Shown: one piece after another, positions 52,901 through 64,000 of the stretch
Numbering within the stretch: position 1 is the stretch's first letter
Layout: every line of letters starts with the position of its first letter
Assembly: GCF_041381155.1 (NCBI RefSeq)
Contig: NC_091147.1
Span: 32,692,909-32,756,908 of the forward strand
Length of the DNA: 64,000 bases
Source of the DNA: Argopecten irradians
Taxonomy: Eukaryota; Mollusca; Bivalvia; Pectinida; Pectinidae
Reading direction: 5' to 3'
The notes under the pieces: generated by a model
What the model was told of the DNA's origin: nothing
The model's database searches: none
Seen by the model: the letters and a program-made list of their open reading frames with translations, nothing else
Position numbers and translations under genes: made by a program

Positions 52901-55900
52901 TATAGTCAATACAAGTACACCTATAGTCAATACAAGTACACCTATAGTCAATACAAGTACACACTATAGTCAATACAAGTACACATAAAGTCAATACAAG
53001 TACACCTATAGTCAATACAAGTACACCTAAAGTCAATACAAGTACAACTAAAGTCAATACAAGTACAACTAAAGTCAATACAAGTACACCTATAGTCAAT
53101 ACAAGTACACTAAAGTCAATACAAGTACACCTATAGTCAATACAAGTACACCTATAGTCAATACAAGTACACCTATAGTCAATACAAGTACACCTATAGT
53201 CAATACAAGTACAACTAAAGTCAATACAAGTACACCTATAGTCAATACAAGTACACCTATAGTCAATACAAGTACACCTATAGTCAATACAAGTACACAT
53301 ATAGTCAATACAAGTACAACTAAAGTCAATACAAGTACACCTATAGTCAATACAAGTACACTTATAGTCAATACAAGTACACCTATAGCCAATACAAGTA
53401 CACCTATAGTCAATACAAGTACACCTATAGTCAATACAAGTACACCTATAGTCAATACAAGTACACCTATAGTCAAGTTACAAGTACAAGTACACCTATA
53501 GTCAATACAAGTACACCTATAGTCAATACAAGTACACCTATAGTCAATACAAGTACACCTATAGTCAATACAAGTACACCTATAGTCAATACAAGTACAC
53601 CTATAGTCAATACAAGTACACCTATAGTCAATACAAGTACACATATATAGTCAATACAAGTACACCTTATAGTCAATACAAGTACAACTATAGTCAATAC
53701 AAGTACACCTATAGTCAATACAAGTACAACTATAGTCAATACAAGTACACTATAGTCAATACAAGTACACCTATAGTCAATACAAGTACACCTATAGTCA
53801 ATACAAGTACACTATAGTCAATACAAGTACAACTAAAGTCAATACAAGTACACTATAGTCAATACAAGTACACCTATAGTCAATACAAGTACACCTATAG
53901 TCAATACAAGTACAACTATAGTCAATACAAGTACAACTATAGTCAATACAAGTACACCTATAGTCAATACAAGTACACCTATAGTCAATACAAGTACACC
54001 TATAGTCAATACAAGTACACCTATAGTCAATACAAGTACACCTATAGTCAATACAAGTACACTATAGTCAATACAAGTAACCTATAGTCAATACAAGTAC
54101 ACCTATAGTCAATACAAGTACAACTATAGTCAATACAAGTACACCTATAGTCAATACAAGTACACCTATAGTCAATACAAGTACACTATAGTCAATACAA
54201 GTACACCTATAGTCAATACAAGTACACCTATAGTCAATACAAGTACACTATAGTCAATACAAGTACACCTTATCAATACAAGTCAATAGTCAAACAAGTA
54301 CACCTATAGTCAATACAAGTACAACCTATAGTCAATACAAGTACACCTATAGTCAATACAAGTACACCTATAGTCAATACAAGTACACCTATAGTCAATA
54401 CAAGTACACCTATAGTCAATACAAGTACAACTAAAGTCAATACAAGTACACCTATAGTCAATACAAGTACACTATAGTCAATACAAGTACACCTATAGTC
54501 AATACAAGTACACCTATAGTCAATACAAGTACACCTATAGTCAATACAAGTACACTATAGTCAATACAAGTACACCTATAGTCAATACAAGTACACCTAT
54601 AGTCAATACAAGTACAACTATAGTCAATACAAGTACACTATAGTCAATACAAGTACACCTATAGTCAATACAAGTACACCTATAGTCAATACAAGTACAC
54701 CTAATAGTCAATACAAGTACAACTATAGTCAATACAAGTACACCTATAGTCAATACAAGTACACCTATAGTCAATACAAGTACACCTATAGTCAATACAA
54801 GTACACCTATAGTCAATACAAGTACACCTATAGTCAATACAAGTACACCTATAGTCAATACAAGTACACCTATAGTCAATACAAGTACACCTATAGTCAA
54901 TACAAGTACACACTAAATCAATAGTACACCATAGTCAATACAAGTACACCTAGTCAATACAAGTACACCTAAGTCAATACAAGTACACCTATAGTCAATA
55001 CAAGTACACCTATAGTCAATACAAGTACACCTATAGTCAATACAAGTACAACTATAGTCAATACAAGTACAACTAAAGTCAATACAAGTACACCTATAGT
55101 CAATACAAGTACACCTATAGTCAATACAAGTACACCTATAGTCAATACAAGTACACCTATAGTCAATACAAGTACACCTATAGTCAATACAAGTACAACT
55201 AAAGTCAATACAAGTACACCTATAGTCAATACAAGTACACACTATAGTCAATACAAGTACACCTAAAGTCAATACAAGTACAAGTATCATACAAGTACAC
55301 TATAGTCAATACAAGTACACCTATAGTCAATACAAGTACACTATAGTCAATACAAGTACAACTATAGTCAATACAAGTACACTATAGTCAATACAAGTAC
55401 ACTTATAGTCAATACAAGTACACCTATAGTCAATACAAGTACACCTATAGTCAATACAAGTACACTATAGTCAATACAAGTACAACTATAGTCAATACAA
55501 GTACACACTATAGTCAATACAAGTACACCTATAGTCAATACAAGTACACCTATAGTCAATACAAGTACACCTATAGTCAATACAAGTACACCTATAGTCA
55601 ATACAAGTACACCTATAGTCAATACAAGTACACCTATAGTCAATACAAGTACACCTATAGTCAATACAAGTACACCTATAGTCAATACAAGTACACCTAT
55701 AGTCAATACAAGTACACCTATAGTCAATACAAGTACACCTATAGTCAATACAAGTACACCTATAGTCAATACAAGTACACCTATAGTCAATACAAGTACA
55801 CCTATAGTCAATACAAGTACACTATAGTCAATACAAGTACAACTAAAGTCAATACAGTACACCTATAGTCAATACAAGTACAATAAGTACACTATAGTCA

Positions 55901-56470
55901 ATACAAGTACATAGTCACTAAAGTCAATACAAGTACACCTATAGTCAATACAAGTACATATAGTCAATACAAGTACACCTATAGTCAATACAAGTACAAC
56001 AAGTCAATACAAGTACACCTATAGTCAATACAAGTACAACATAAAGTCAATACAAGTACACCTATAGTCAATACAAGTACATCAATAGTCAATACAAGTA
56101 CACCTATCAATACAAGTCTATAGTCAATACAAGTACACCTATAGTCCTACAAGTACACTATAGTCAATACAAGTACACCTATAGTCAATACAAGTACACC
56201 TATAGTCAATACAAGTACACCTATAGTCAATACAAGTACACCTATAGTCAATACAAGTACACCTATAGTCAATACAAGTACACCTATAGTCAATACAAGT
56301 ACACCTATAGTCAATACAAGTACACCTATAGTCAATACAAGTACACCTATAGTCAATACAAGTACACCTATAGTCAATACAAGTACACCTATAGTCAATA
56401 CAAGTACACCTATAGTCAATACAAGTACACCTATAGTCAATACAAGTACACCTATAGTCAATACAAGTAT
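49930..56470. repeat. 6.5-kb minisatellite of 21-bp units
   Basis: About 310 units of GTACACCTATAGTCAATACAA, with variants such as CTAAAG, CATCTATAG, ACTATAG (one base shorter) and TTATAG. Because 21 is a multiple of three, the - strand reads VLVLTIG or CTCIDYR repeats for up to about 195 codons between indels; these are not genes. Blocks of unbroken 21-bp units (for example 55510-55815 and 56165-56465) alternate with indel-rich stretches, suggesting recent local expansion. Confidence 0.97.
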
Positions 56471-57318
56471 AGCTATATCGACATGTATGCTGATGACTCT
56501 ACCATTCACATCAACGGCATGGATGTTATTGAATCAAATCTCCAAATTGACCTAAATCATATAAAGCAGTGGTGTACAAATAACAATATGGCTTTTTCTA
56601 AAAAAACACAAAAAAACATGTATGCTCCTTGGCAACTAGAGCATTACATACTGCAGGAGTTTTAGAGCTAGGATTAGACAATTACATATTAAACTCGGTC
56701 ACTACACAAAAAGTGCTAGGGATACACATCGATCACACCCTTGGTTGGCATGAATAAGTTAATAAGGTTTACTCTAAATTGGCAACTAGATTAGCCCTCC
56801 TCAGAAAATTAAATACCTATCTGTCAAAAGACGCGAAACTGTTATATTATCATACTTATATCTCACCAATTCTTGACTATGCGTGTATTGTCTGGGGAAA
56901 TTTTGTACTAAAGAACAGATAAAACAATTAACAAAAATTCAAAAGCAGGCATTGAGAATAATTCTTAATAAACCACCTCTCACACCTTCTAAGGAAATGT
57001 TTAATGAACTCATAAATACTACCCTTTGAGTATAGAATCAAATACCACATGTGTGTGTTAATATATATAAATCAATTCACGGAGTGGCCCGTGAATTCAT
57101 CCAGCTGTTCGTATGGTCTAAGGTCAGCCTCAAAAGATGCTTTTGTGCTCCCAAAGCCTCGTACAGAACTAATGAAAAAGTCATTTAGCTACTCTGGAGT
57201 GATTAACTGGAATTTATTACCCAGGCAAATTAAAGAATGTGCGCCACTTGCTAATTTTAAATGCCGATTAAAAATGCATTTATTGCAAATGTATATTGAA
57301 ATTGTTTCAATGTTGTAA
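56471..57318 (+). pseudogene. 5'-truncated LINE reverse transcriptase, C-terminal half
   Basis: Begins in frame at [12 protein letters not shown], the catalytic YADD motif of a non-LTR reverse transcriptase, directly at the end of the 21-bp array. It continues with [20 protein letters not shown], then in shifted frames KVLGIHIDHTLGW, ALLRKLNTYLSKDAKLLYYH and YISPILDYACIVWGN, and ends with FSYSGVINWNLLP...FKCRLKMHLL (57049-57318). Several frameshifts and stops, so not functional. The family (jockey/CR1-like) is inferred from wording. Confidence 0.85.
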
Positions 57319-57544
57319 ACAACACAATCGAGATCCTGTCCTTGAATAGTATGTGGTGATGAATCTTTTTTTACTTTGATTCATTTAACTTGATTTGTAG
57401 TCGAAGTTGATATACATTTAATTGTAAATGTTTTTCGTATGTTATTTTTGATTAATTACCTTAGTTTAGTTGATTTACTTCTATCTATACACGTATAATT
57501 TGTCATATTATTGTCTGTTGTATTGCATGCTTTTGTGTCGACCC

Positions 57545-57603
57545 CATAAGTACACTTATAGTCAATACAAGTACACCTAACGTCAAAACAAGTAAACCTC
57601 ACG
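57545..57603. repeat. Stray units of the 21-bp minisatellite
   Basis: Two to three degenerate units (AAGTACACTTATAGTCAATAC, then CTAACGTC and CTCACGTC variants) on the far side of the truncated LINE. They are best explained as the right edge of the same array, split by the LINE insertion. Confidence 0.85.
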
Positions 57604-57824
57604 TCAAATGATGATGTAAATGAAGCTTTACAGATATTTTACTGCCTTAATTGGAGTAATAAATAGACATCCAAATCTTCAAATTCGACAATACCGTCAA
57701 CCCTAAAAGACGGGGATGTTACACTTAACCAAAAAAAAACCACTTTGTCAAAATATCCCATGGTGTAGCAAAATCTCCCCTAAATGAACAAGATCATACA
57801 TGACTTGAAAACCATGTACTAAAC

Positions 57825-58500
57825 ATGTTACCTAATCATGCTGAATTTTCTATTCCGTTAATTTCTGTTCAAGGCGTCTTTGATCTCGTGAATAATCTAA
57901 ATACTTCAAAGGCCACTGGTATTGATGGTGTTGGACATAAAATTATCAAGCGGTGTGTTCAACAGCTAGCTCCACACATAGCGTACATAATCGATTTAGT
58001 TTACAATCTGGTATCTTCCCCGCTAGACTAAAGGGGGCCAGAGTAACTCCTTTATTTAAAGGAGGTAATGTTGATGAAGCTGGAAATTATAGACCAATGT
58101 CTGTACTACCGACACTTGCTAAAATAATTGAAAGACATGTTACGGATCACTTAAACAGATACCTCCTTAAATATGAACTTCTCCTCTCTACACAACCAGG
58201 ATTTAGAGAAAATCACTCCTGTCAAACAGCTCTAATTAAATTAATAGATCAGTGGAGAATTAACATTGATAATAATGATTAAGTAGGTAGCATTTTCTTA
58301 GATCTTAGAAAAACATTTGACTTGGTAGACCATAGAGTTCTATTGCATAAATTGAAAATAATGAAAATGTCAGCACATAGTTTACTTTGGTTTGAATCAT
58401 ATCTTAACCAAAGAAAACAATCGGTAAAAATCGAGAACATTAAATCTACCTCCCAACAAGTTATATCAGGTGTTCCTCAGGGATCATCGATTTTACTGAC
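57825..58500 (+). pseudogene. LINE reverse transcriptase, N-terminal half
   Basis: Reads NLNTSKATGIDGVGHKIIKR, then after a frameshift at about 58005 FPARLKGARVTPLFKGG, NYRPMSVLPTLAKIIERHV and QPGFRENHSCQTALIKLID. An in-frame TAA at 58280 follows, then GSIFLDLRKTFDLVDHRVLL (58283 on) and SGVPQGSS. These are reverse-transcriptase motifs up to SGVPQGS. The sequence then loses similarity, so the YADD half is missing here and instead lies upstream at 56471. Non-functional. Confidence 0.85.
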
Positions 58501-58619
58501 CGTTCTATCACTATCCATGTTTGTAATTTTCAAATAAAGTCTTAAAACTTCAACTGACTGTTTAGTAGTAGTGGATGTCCAGCCCATGTCACCTCTAGTG
58601 GCCAAGTTATGTTCAGGTA

Positions 58620-58803
58620 AATCAACAACTCACCCCATACGTCTAGGTATGCATATTATATACCAAACACATTCAATTTACCTTTTACATATGGAGGAAA
58701 TCTTTTTCAGAATTATGATAATTAACTTTGATGTTAAATATTTACGATGAATCTATTTGATATATAATCTGCATAACTAGGCGTATGGGATGAGTTGTTG
58801 ATT
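58620..58803. mobile_element. MITE-like element, 22-bp inverted ends
   Basis: AATCAACAACTCACCCCATACG at 58620-58641 minus its last two bases matches, inverted, CGTATGGGATGAGTTGTTGA at 58782-58801 with one mismatch. GTCTAGGTATGCATA / TGCATAACTAGGC continue the pairing. About 184 bp, non-coding. Confidence 0.75.
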
Positions 58804-59227
58804 CAAACTTTGAACTAGTAGATTCTAAACATTAAGACTATATTGATGTATTTATTACTGTGATCACATTACCGGATAGTGTTATCATTATTATGAATAA
58901 TTATATAAATATATCAAAAAGAATGACAAGGCAAAATGTAATCTTGACATTCAAATCCATTTTTTGACCAGTAGACACAAGTACTTCTTCCAAGTGAGAA
59001 AGTGATTTCTTTTGTAGTCTTTCTTTGCATTGTTATATTTATATATATGTGAAAAAGCAAATATACATATTGTTTCAAACAGAAAAAAATTTAATATCAA
59101 ATGACATAATACAAATAAATGGGTAATTACTATTAAAATGATATTGGCGTAATCGAGTATTGATATCAATATTTTTACAACAAAATGTTTAATTAGCAGT
59201 ATCCATGACAATCCGAATAATCAAATA
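58804..59227. other. AT-rich DNA, nothing recognised
   Basis: The - strand frame at 58951-59211 is Ile/Leu/Lys-rich and has no support. Confidence 0.4.
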
Positions 59228-59556
59228 CAATGCAATAAGTATCATATCAGACCGCCTTATTCACTTCATAACTATCATCAATGCAATAAGTATCATGTCA
59301 GACCGCCTTATTCACTTCATAACTACGATCAATGCAATAAGTATCATGTCAGACCGCCTTATTCACTTCATAACTACGATCAATGCAATAAGAATAACAT
59401 TCAGACCGCCTTATTCACTTCATAACTATCATCAATGCAATAAGTATCATGTCAGACCGCCTTATTCACTTCATAACTACGATCAATGCAATAAGTATCA
59501 TGTCAGACCGCCTTATTCACTTCATAACTACGATCAATGCAATAAGAATAACATTA
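59228..59556. repeat. 51-bp minisatellite
   Basis: Six to seven units of GATCAATGCAATAAGTATCA then TGTCAGACCGCCTTATTCAC and TTCATAACTAC. A variant with AGAATAACATT appears at the fourth and last units. Because 51 is a multiple of three, a frame stays open (59205-59588), but it is not a gene. Confidence 0.95.
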
Positions 59557-60013
59557 ATCGAGCTATGCAAATGACAGCTGATGAATGATACTGATAAACT
59601 GTTTGTTTGTTTGATTAATGAACGTCCTATTAACAGCTATGGTCATGTAAGGACGGCCTCCCATGTATGTGGTGTGTAGTTTATATGAAGTGCGTGTTTT
59701 GGGAGACTGCGGTATATTCGTGTGTTGTCTTCTTGTATAATGGTGCAATATCACTGAAGCATGCAGCCGAAGACACCCCACCCGGTCACATTATTCTGAT
59801 AACGGGAGAACCAGTCGTCCTACTCTCTTAATGCTGAACACTAATAAACTGTAAACATGGTAACCGATTTTCAAAAATAACAACTACTATTAGCTCGTCT
59901 ATATTTCCGTCGACTGATATGAAACTATCCAATCGATACACAGTTGATCTATCGATTATTTACCAAAACTAAATATAAGAAAAAATATAAAATATATATT
60001 AAAACATATTAGC
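59557..60013. other. Non-coding spacer
   Basis: Contains GTTTGTTTGATTAATGAACG at about 59610, followed by 'tcctattaacagctatgg' and 'aaggacggcctcccatgtat'. This wording is common in dispersed mollusc repeats, so it may be a repeat fragment. No gene. Confidence 0.35.
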
Positions 60014-60850
60014 AATATGGATATGATGTTAAAATGCTACCTCAGGCTAATAATTCTAACCAAGTTTGACTCGTTTCCAATGAAAATTGAGCAAAAGATG
60101 CTCATAAATGTGTTTTCCCTTAATAAACTATAGTAAACTTGACCCCCTCCCCAGGGGAAACGTGAGACCCCAGGGTCATATAATTCACAATTTTTGTAAA
60201 GTACCTTAAGACCTTTCTATTTATGAAAAGTATTTGATTCTACCATTTCCAGAATTTCAGAAGAAGATTTTTGAAGTTTTAGCCTATTTGACCCCTTTTG
60301 ACCCCGCCCCTATGGCCCCTGGGGGTCAGTCATAGAAAATTTGTTAATGGGATGAAATGGCCATATCATACTGATAATTCTGACAACATTTGACTCATTT
60401 CCTATTACAAATGACCAAATAATGCGCAAAAATGTGTTTTCCAAATATAAACTATAGTAAACTTAACTTCCTCCCTAGGGAGAAAACTAGAAACTCTAGG
60501 GTCATATAATTCACAATTATTGTAAAGGACCTTAAGACCTTTCTATCTATGAAGAGTATTTGATTCTACCACATCTGTGAGTAGAAGAAGAAGATTTTTG
60601 AAATTTTACTCAATTTTACCCCATTTGGCCCCTCACACAACTCTCTGGGGGGTGGGGACCATATAATTCACAATTTTGATTGGCCTTATGCCTTAGAAGG
60701 TTTGTGCAAAATTTCATTGAAATTGTTTCAGCAGTTTTGGAGAAGAAGTCGAAAATGTAAATTGTTTACGGACATACGACGCACGACGGACGACGGACGG
60801 ACAAAAGGCGATTAGAATAGGTCACTTGAGACTTCGTCTCAGGTGACCTA
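60014..60850 (-). repeat. Family R1 interspersed repeat, copy 3 (truncated)
   Basis: Two and a half monomers and the GACGACGGAC-rich end with CGTCTCAGGTGACCT. The palindromic GAGGCCCATGGGCCTC end is missing, so the copy is truncated at about 60014. Confidence 0.8.
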
Positions 60851-60986
60851 AAATACATTTGGCACACAAACACTCCGGTATCAGCTGACGGAAAGTGAAC
60901 GTATCATAAAATTAACGTTAGGGCATTCGGAAATGTTTAATAGCAACAATAAAAAGGTTGCCTGCCAAAGTAATGTTTATAAGCTT

Positions 60987-62206
60987 AACGAGAGGCCCAT
61001 GGGCCTTAACGGTCACCTGAGTTCGGATACAGAATGAAACAAAGACATATAACCACTATATATTGGCCCTTCAGGCTCTTGAAGTACGTTGGGGAATTAA
61101 TAAATTTGACGTTTCAATCTATGAAGTGTATTTCCTTCCATCAAACCTGTGAATTCAGAAAAAGATTTTTTTGAAGCTTTAGCTTGTTTGACCCATTTTG
61201 GTCCCGCCCCTCTGTCCCCAGAAGGTAGGCCAGGACCAATATGGATATGATGCTAACTCAGGCTAATATTTCTAACCAAGTTTGACTCATTTCCTGTGAA
61301 AATTGAGCAAATAATGTTCATAAATGTGTTTTCCCTATATAAACTATAGCAAACTTGACCCGCTACCCAGGGGGAAACGTTAGACCCCAGGATCATATAA
61401 TTCACAATTTTTGTAAAGGACCTTTAGCCCTTTCTATCTATGAAGAGTATTTGATTCTACCACATCTGACTCATTTCCTAATACAAATGACCAAATTATA
61501 CTCAAAAATGCGTTTTCCCTTTACCTGATACCTGGGGCTTCAACTACAGACACTACGAAATTTGGGAGGGAGTTCCACAGATCCACCACTCGCCGACTAA
61601 TGGTCCTTCTCTGTTTCTTATAGAGTTTCATATCGTTTCCTTTAGTTCTAGTGAGTGACTGTGTGAATAACTTGTTCTTATCTAATTTTGACAGTTCGTT
61701 AATATTATATACTCTTCTGCAAAATCGTTTCGTTTTCTTCTATACTCTAATGTAGGTAGTCCTAGTTTTAAGTCTTTCGTGGTATGGTAGATTTTATATA
61801 GCATGTGCCTTTATAAACTATAGTAAACTTAACACCTTCCCCAGGGGGAAACACGAGACCCCAGGGTCATATAATTCATATTTTTGTAAAGGACCTTTCA
61901 GACCTTTCCATCTATGAGGAGTATTTGATTCTACCACTTATGTGAGAGAAGATTTTTGAAATTCTAGTAAATTTTCACCTTTTGGCCCCTCCCACGGCCC
62001 CCAAGGGGGTGAGGACCATATAATTCACAATTTTGATTGGCCTTACGCATTAGAAGGTTCGTGGAAATTTCATTGAAATTGCTTCATCTGTTCTGGAGAA
62101 GAAGTCGAAAATGTAAATTGTTTACGGACATACGACGCACGACGGACGACGACGGACAAAAGGCGATTAGAAAAGGTCAATTGAGACTTCGTCTCAGGTG
62201 ACCTAA
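60987..62206 (-). repeat. Family R1 interspersed repeat, copy 4, with insertion
   Basis: Both ends present: TTAACGAGAGGCCCATGGGC at 60987 and CGTCTCAGGTGACCT at 62206. TTAACGAGAG outside the palindrome is shared with copy 1, so it belongs to the element. About 270 bp in the middle (61522-61793) are LINE-derived. Confidence 0.8.
61522..61793 (-). pseudogene. LINE C-terminal fragment inside R1 copy 4
   Basis: On the - strand: LKLGLPTLEYRRKRNDFAEE, then after one frameshift NELSKLDKNKLFTQSLTRTK and RVVDLWNSLPNFVVS. This is the typical C-terminal end of a non-LTR retrotransposon polyprotein. It interrupts an R1 monomer and is a different subfamily from the LINE at 56-58 kb. Confidence 0.7.
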
Positions 62207-63494
62207 CACAAATAATTAATTAAATAACACTACGTCATAGAGCGAAGGAATAGTTCATACAGATAAATTTATTAGCCAGTATACATGTATACATGTACGT
62301 GCATACGAAGTCAAATATTTTGTACATTGCAACATTGTTATAATTATTCAAAAATAAAAATGTTTATTAATGATAATCTGTAAAAACTGTATCATTAAAC
62401 TGTCAACCAATACAGAAAATAAATTGGAAAAAAAGAAATAAAAAAACAAAACAAATAAAACAACAACAACAAAAATATTTATATTAATTTGTACGAATAA
62501 ATCTGAAAACGATTAACAATCTGTATTATATTGTTGGGAAGTGTAATATATTTAAAATACCGTAAAGCCGCTTATTTTCAAGGATCAAAAACCCAAAAAC
62601 GAGAAATCTGAATTTCAGCGGTTTTACATTTTCACGATCTGGCTTTCATATATGTGATTCCACCATTTTTCAACTTATCGCAGATAAATGTGTCGCGAAA
62701 ACGCTGTGAGCAATTACAACATTATATTACAATATTGCTTTAGATAGATTCCGAGAAGCTCTAACTCCAAATGGCAAAACAATTACATATATTTACATAT
62801 GCCACTATATACATGTAGTATATGGGAGGGGAGTTGCGTTCAAATTAGCGTAATCGCAATGACGTATGAATACAAACGCAATTGCAGGTTCGGCTACTTC
62901 TAGTTCACGCTTCGATACGATTTTGCGTCATAAGTTGAAAGATTTCAAAATAGCAATAAAGACTGTTTATTAGATCCCATTAAATATGTAGTTGACATTA
63001 AAACAACAGTGTGTTCAAGCATTGTAACGGCAATAGACAACAAAATGAATCGCTGATCGGAGCTACAACCGGAGGACTTTCCTCAGGAATGTTCGGGGAA
63101 TTCCATAGTTACGTCAGTATACGTGTGTGTACGGTCACTCATCTCACCTAAATATACAGAACATCAGGTTGTCGGATAACAAATCTGGGGGCGTCTAAGC
63201 GAACAATTGGTTAACAGATCATGTACAGGTTTCCAGAAAAAAAACCCATTACATCCGAAACAGTATCATCAGCTTTACTCCCCGCTTTTGCATTCTAACT
63301 AGGCCTACACACACCCTTCAAAAACACGTGTCTTTCCTCCGTACAATAAAATAAAAGCCATCACTATGAAGAATTTAGTTTATGTCGCGTTCATAGTCCG
63401 ATATATACATGACAAACATTCAGCAGCTCAACGATTATACATTGCACCATCAATAGGCTATATACCAATGACTTTCCTCGGTTGAAAATCAAAT
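62207..63494. other. AT-rich DNA, nothing recognised
   Basis: Includes A-rich and CAA-rich simple sequence at 62425-62475. No gene or repeat family identified. Confidence 0.4.
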
Positions 63495-63655
63495 ATGGCG
63501 GCTCGCTCCACTTCGGACTGCATCACTACCTATACCCTGGTTACGATACATACCGGTAGTCGTTCCGCATTGGTTTTCTCAATTTTTGGATTCGAAATGG
63601 ACATTATTAATAAGGGCGAAGCCCGAAAGGGCACGAAGTGTGAAGCACTTTTAAG
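63495..63655 (+). CDS. Candidate first exon with YY1-like start context
   Basis: AATATGGCGGCTCG places an ATG inside a YY1-like motif, as in many housekeeping genes. The frame (MAARSTSDCITTYTLVTIHT...) stays open for 53 codons to TTTTAAG|GTAAGA, a consensus donor in phase 2; unspliced it stops at once. The last third, from AAGGGCGAAGCCCGAAAGGG on, looks like a dispersed repeat with palindromic pieces, which weakens the case. Any further exons would lie beyond the window or in 63.7-64 kb. Confidence 0.3.
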
Positions 63656-64000
63656 GTAAGAAAATATATGAAAAAACACAATCTTCAAAATTCAATCCTA
63701 CACACTGACAGCTTCAGTTTGCGGCCGCCATTTTGTCATACTTATGGGGAGGTTGCGCGTTGCTACGGTACTGCTCTCCCCAGTAAATATATATATTTAA
63801 CTAATGCAAATGCATATAACAGGAGTAATTAAACATTTTTATTATTATTTAAATAAGAAAAATAACACTTTGAAAATTACAAGCTATAGAATGCAGTCAA
63901 AATATCCACCAAGGCGAAGATGAGCACAAGGAATCATGACGTCACATAACGTCAACAAATGGCGCGAAATCATAGGATTCGCAGACACAGAGCCATCTGA
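63656..64000. other. Right-edge sequence with GC-rich spots
   Basis: GCGGCCGCCATTTTGTCAT at about 63721 (NotI-type site plus an inverted YY1-like motif) and GACGTCACATAACGTCA at about 63939. It could be promoter DNA of a gene beyond the window. Confidence 0.25.

Noticed and set aside
49948-56509. Many - strand frames reading VLVLTIG or CTCIDYR repeats
   Set aside because: By-products of the 21-bp satellite; the same DNA is open in two frames and breaks at each indel.

Overview
The window is animal nuclear DNA, very probably from a bivalve mollusc. The two recognisable genes are split by introns with canonical GT/AG borders and encode animal-type proteins (PPM1L and ARGLU1). The rest is AT-rich DNA packed with short inverted-repeat elements, minisatellites and interspersed repeats ending in palindromes such as GAGGCCCATGGGCCTC, of a style I know from bivalve genomes. 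Species cannot be fixed by eye. There is no bacterial-type operon, CRISPR array or rRNA.

Layout. 1-1972: purine-only 37-bp minisatellite running off the left edge. 1973-8320: non-coding DNA with a hAT-type MITE (4373-4830) and a 44-bp minisatellite (6349-7580). 8323-14800: PPM1L on the + strand (five coding exons, about 347 aa), with a nested MITE just upstream and further MITEs in its introns. 15-37 kb: a repeat-rich intergenic stretch with snap-back elements, three interspersed families, a 39-bp minisatellite (20.7-23.2 kb), a fold-back structure (25.8-26.3 kb), an unexplained cluster of the 9-mer CAGATACGT/ACGTATCTG (29.17-30.99 kb), and two exon-like segments of unknown genes. 37210-46102: ARGLU1 on the - strand (five coding exons, 251 aa, plus a possible 63-nt cassette exon), with a Penelope-like GIY-YIG endonuclease fragment, a MITE, a tRNA-derived SINE and other repeats in its introns. 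46.1-49.9 kb: ARGLU1 promoter region and mostly featureless DNA. 49930-56470: a 6.5-kb minisatellite of 21-bp units. 56471-58500: two broken LINE reverse-transcriptase fragments in permuted order. 58.6-62.2 kb: a MITE, a 51-bp minisatellite, and two more copies of the GGTCACCTGAG-ended repeat, one carrying another LINE remnant. 62.2-64 kb: mostly unique DNA with one candidate first exon near the right edge.

PPM1L and ARGLU1 are convergent, about 22 kb apart at their stop codons, and have no known joint function. PPM1L is a membrane-anchored PP2C phosphatase; ARGLU1 is an RS/Arg-Glu-rich nuclear splicing and transcription cofactor. Family assignments rest on motifs and remembered homologues, not on a search. 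The most interesting items are the dispersed CAGATACGT cluster, the candidate ARGLU1 cassette exon, the LINE fragment abutting the 21-bp array, and the repeat family with internal tandem monomers and terminal palindromes.
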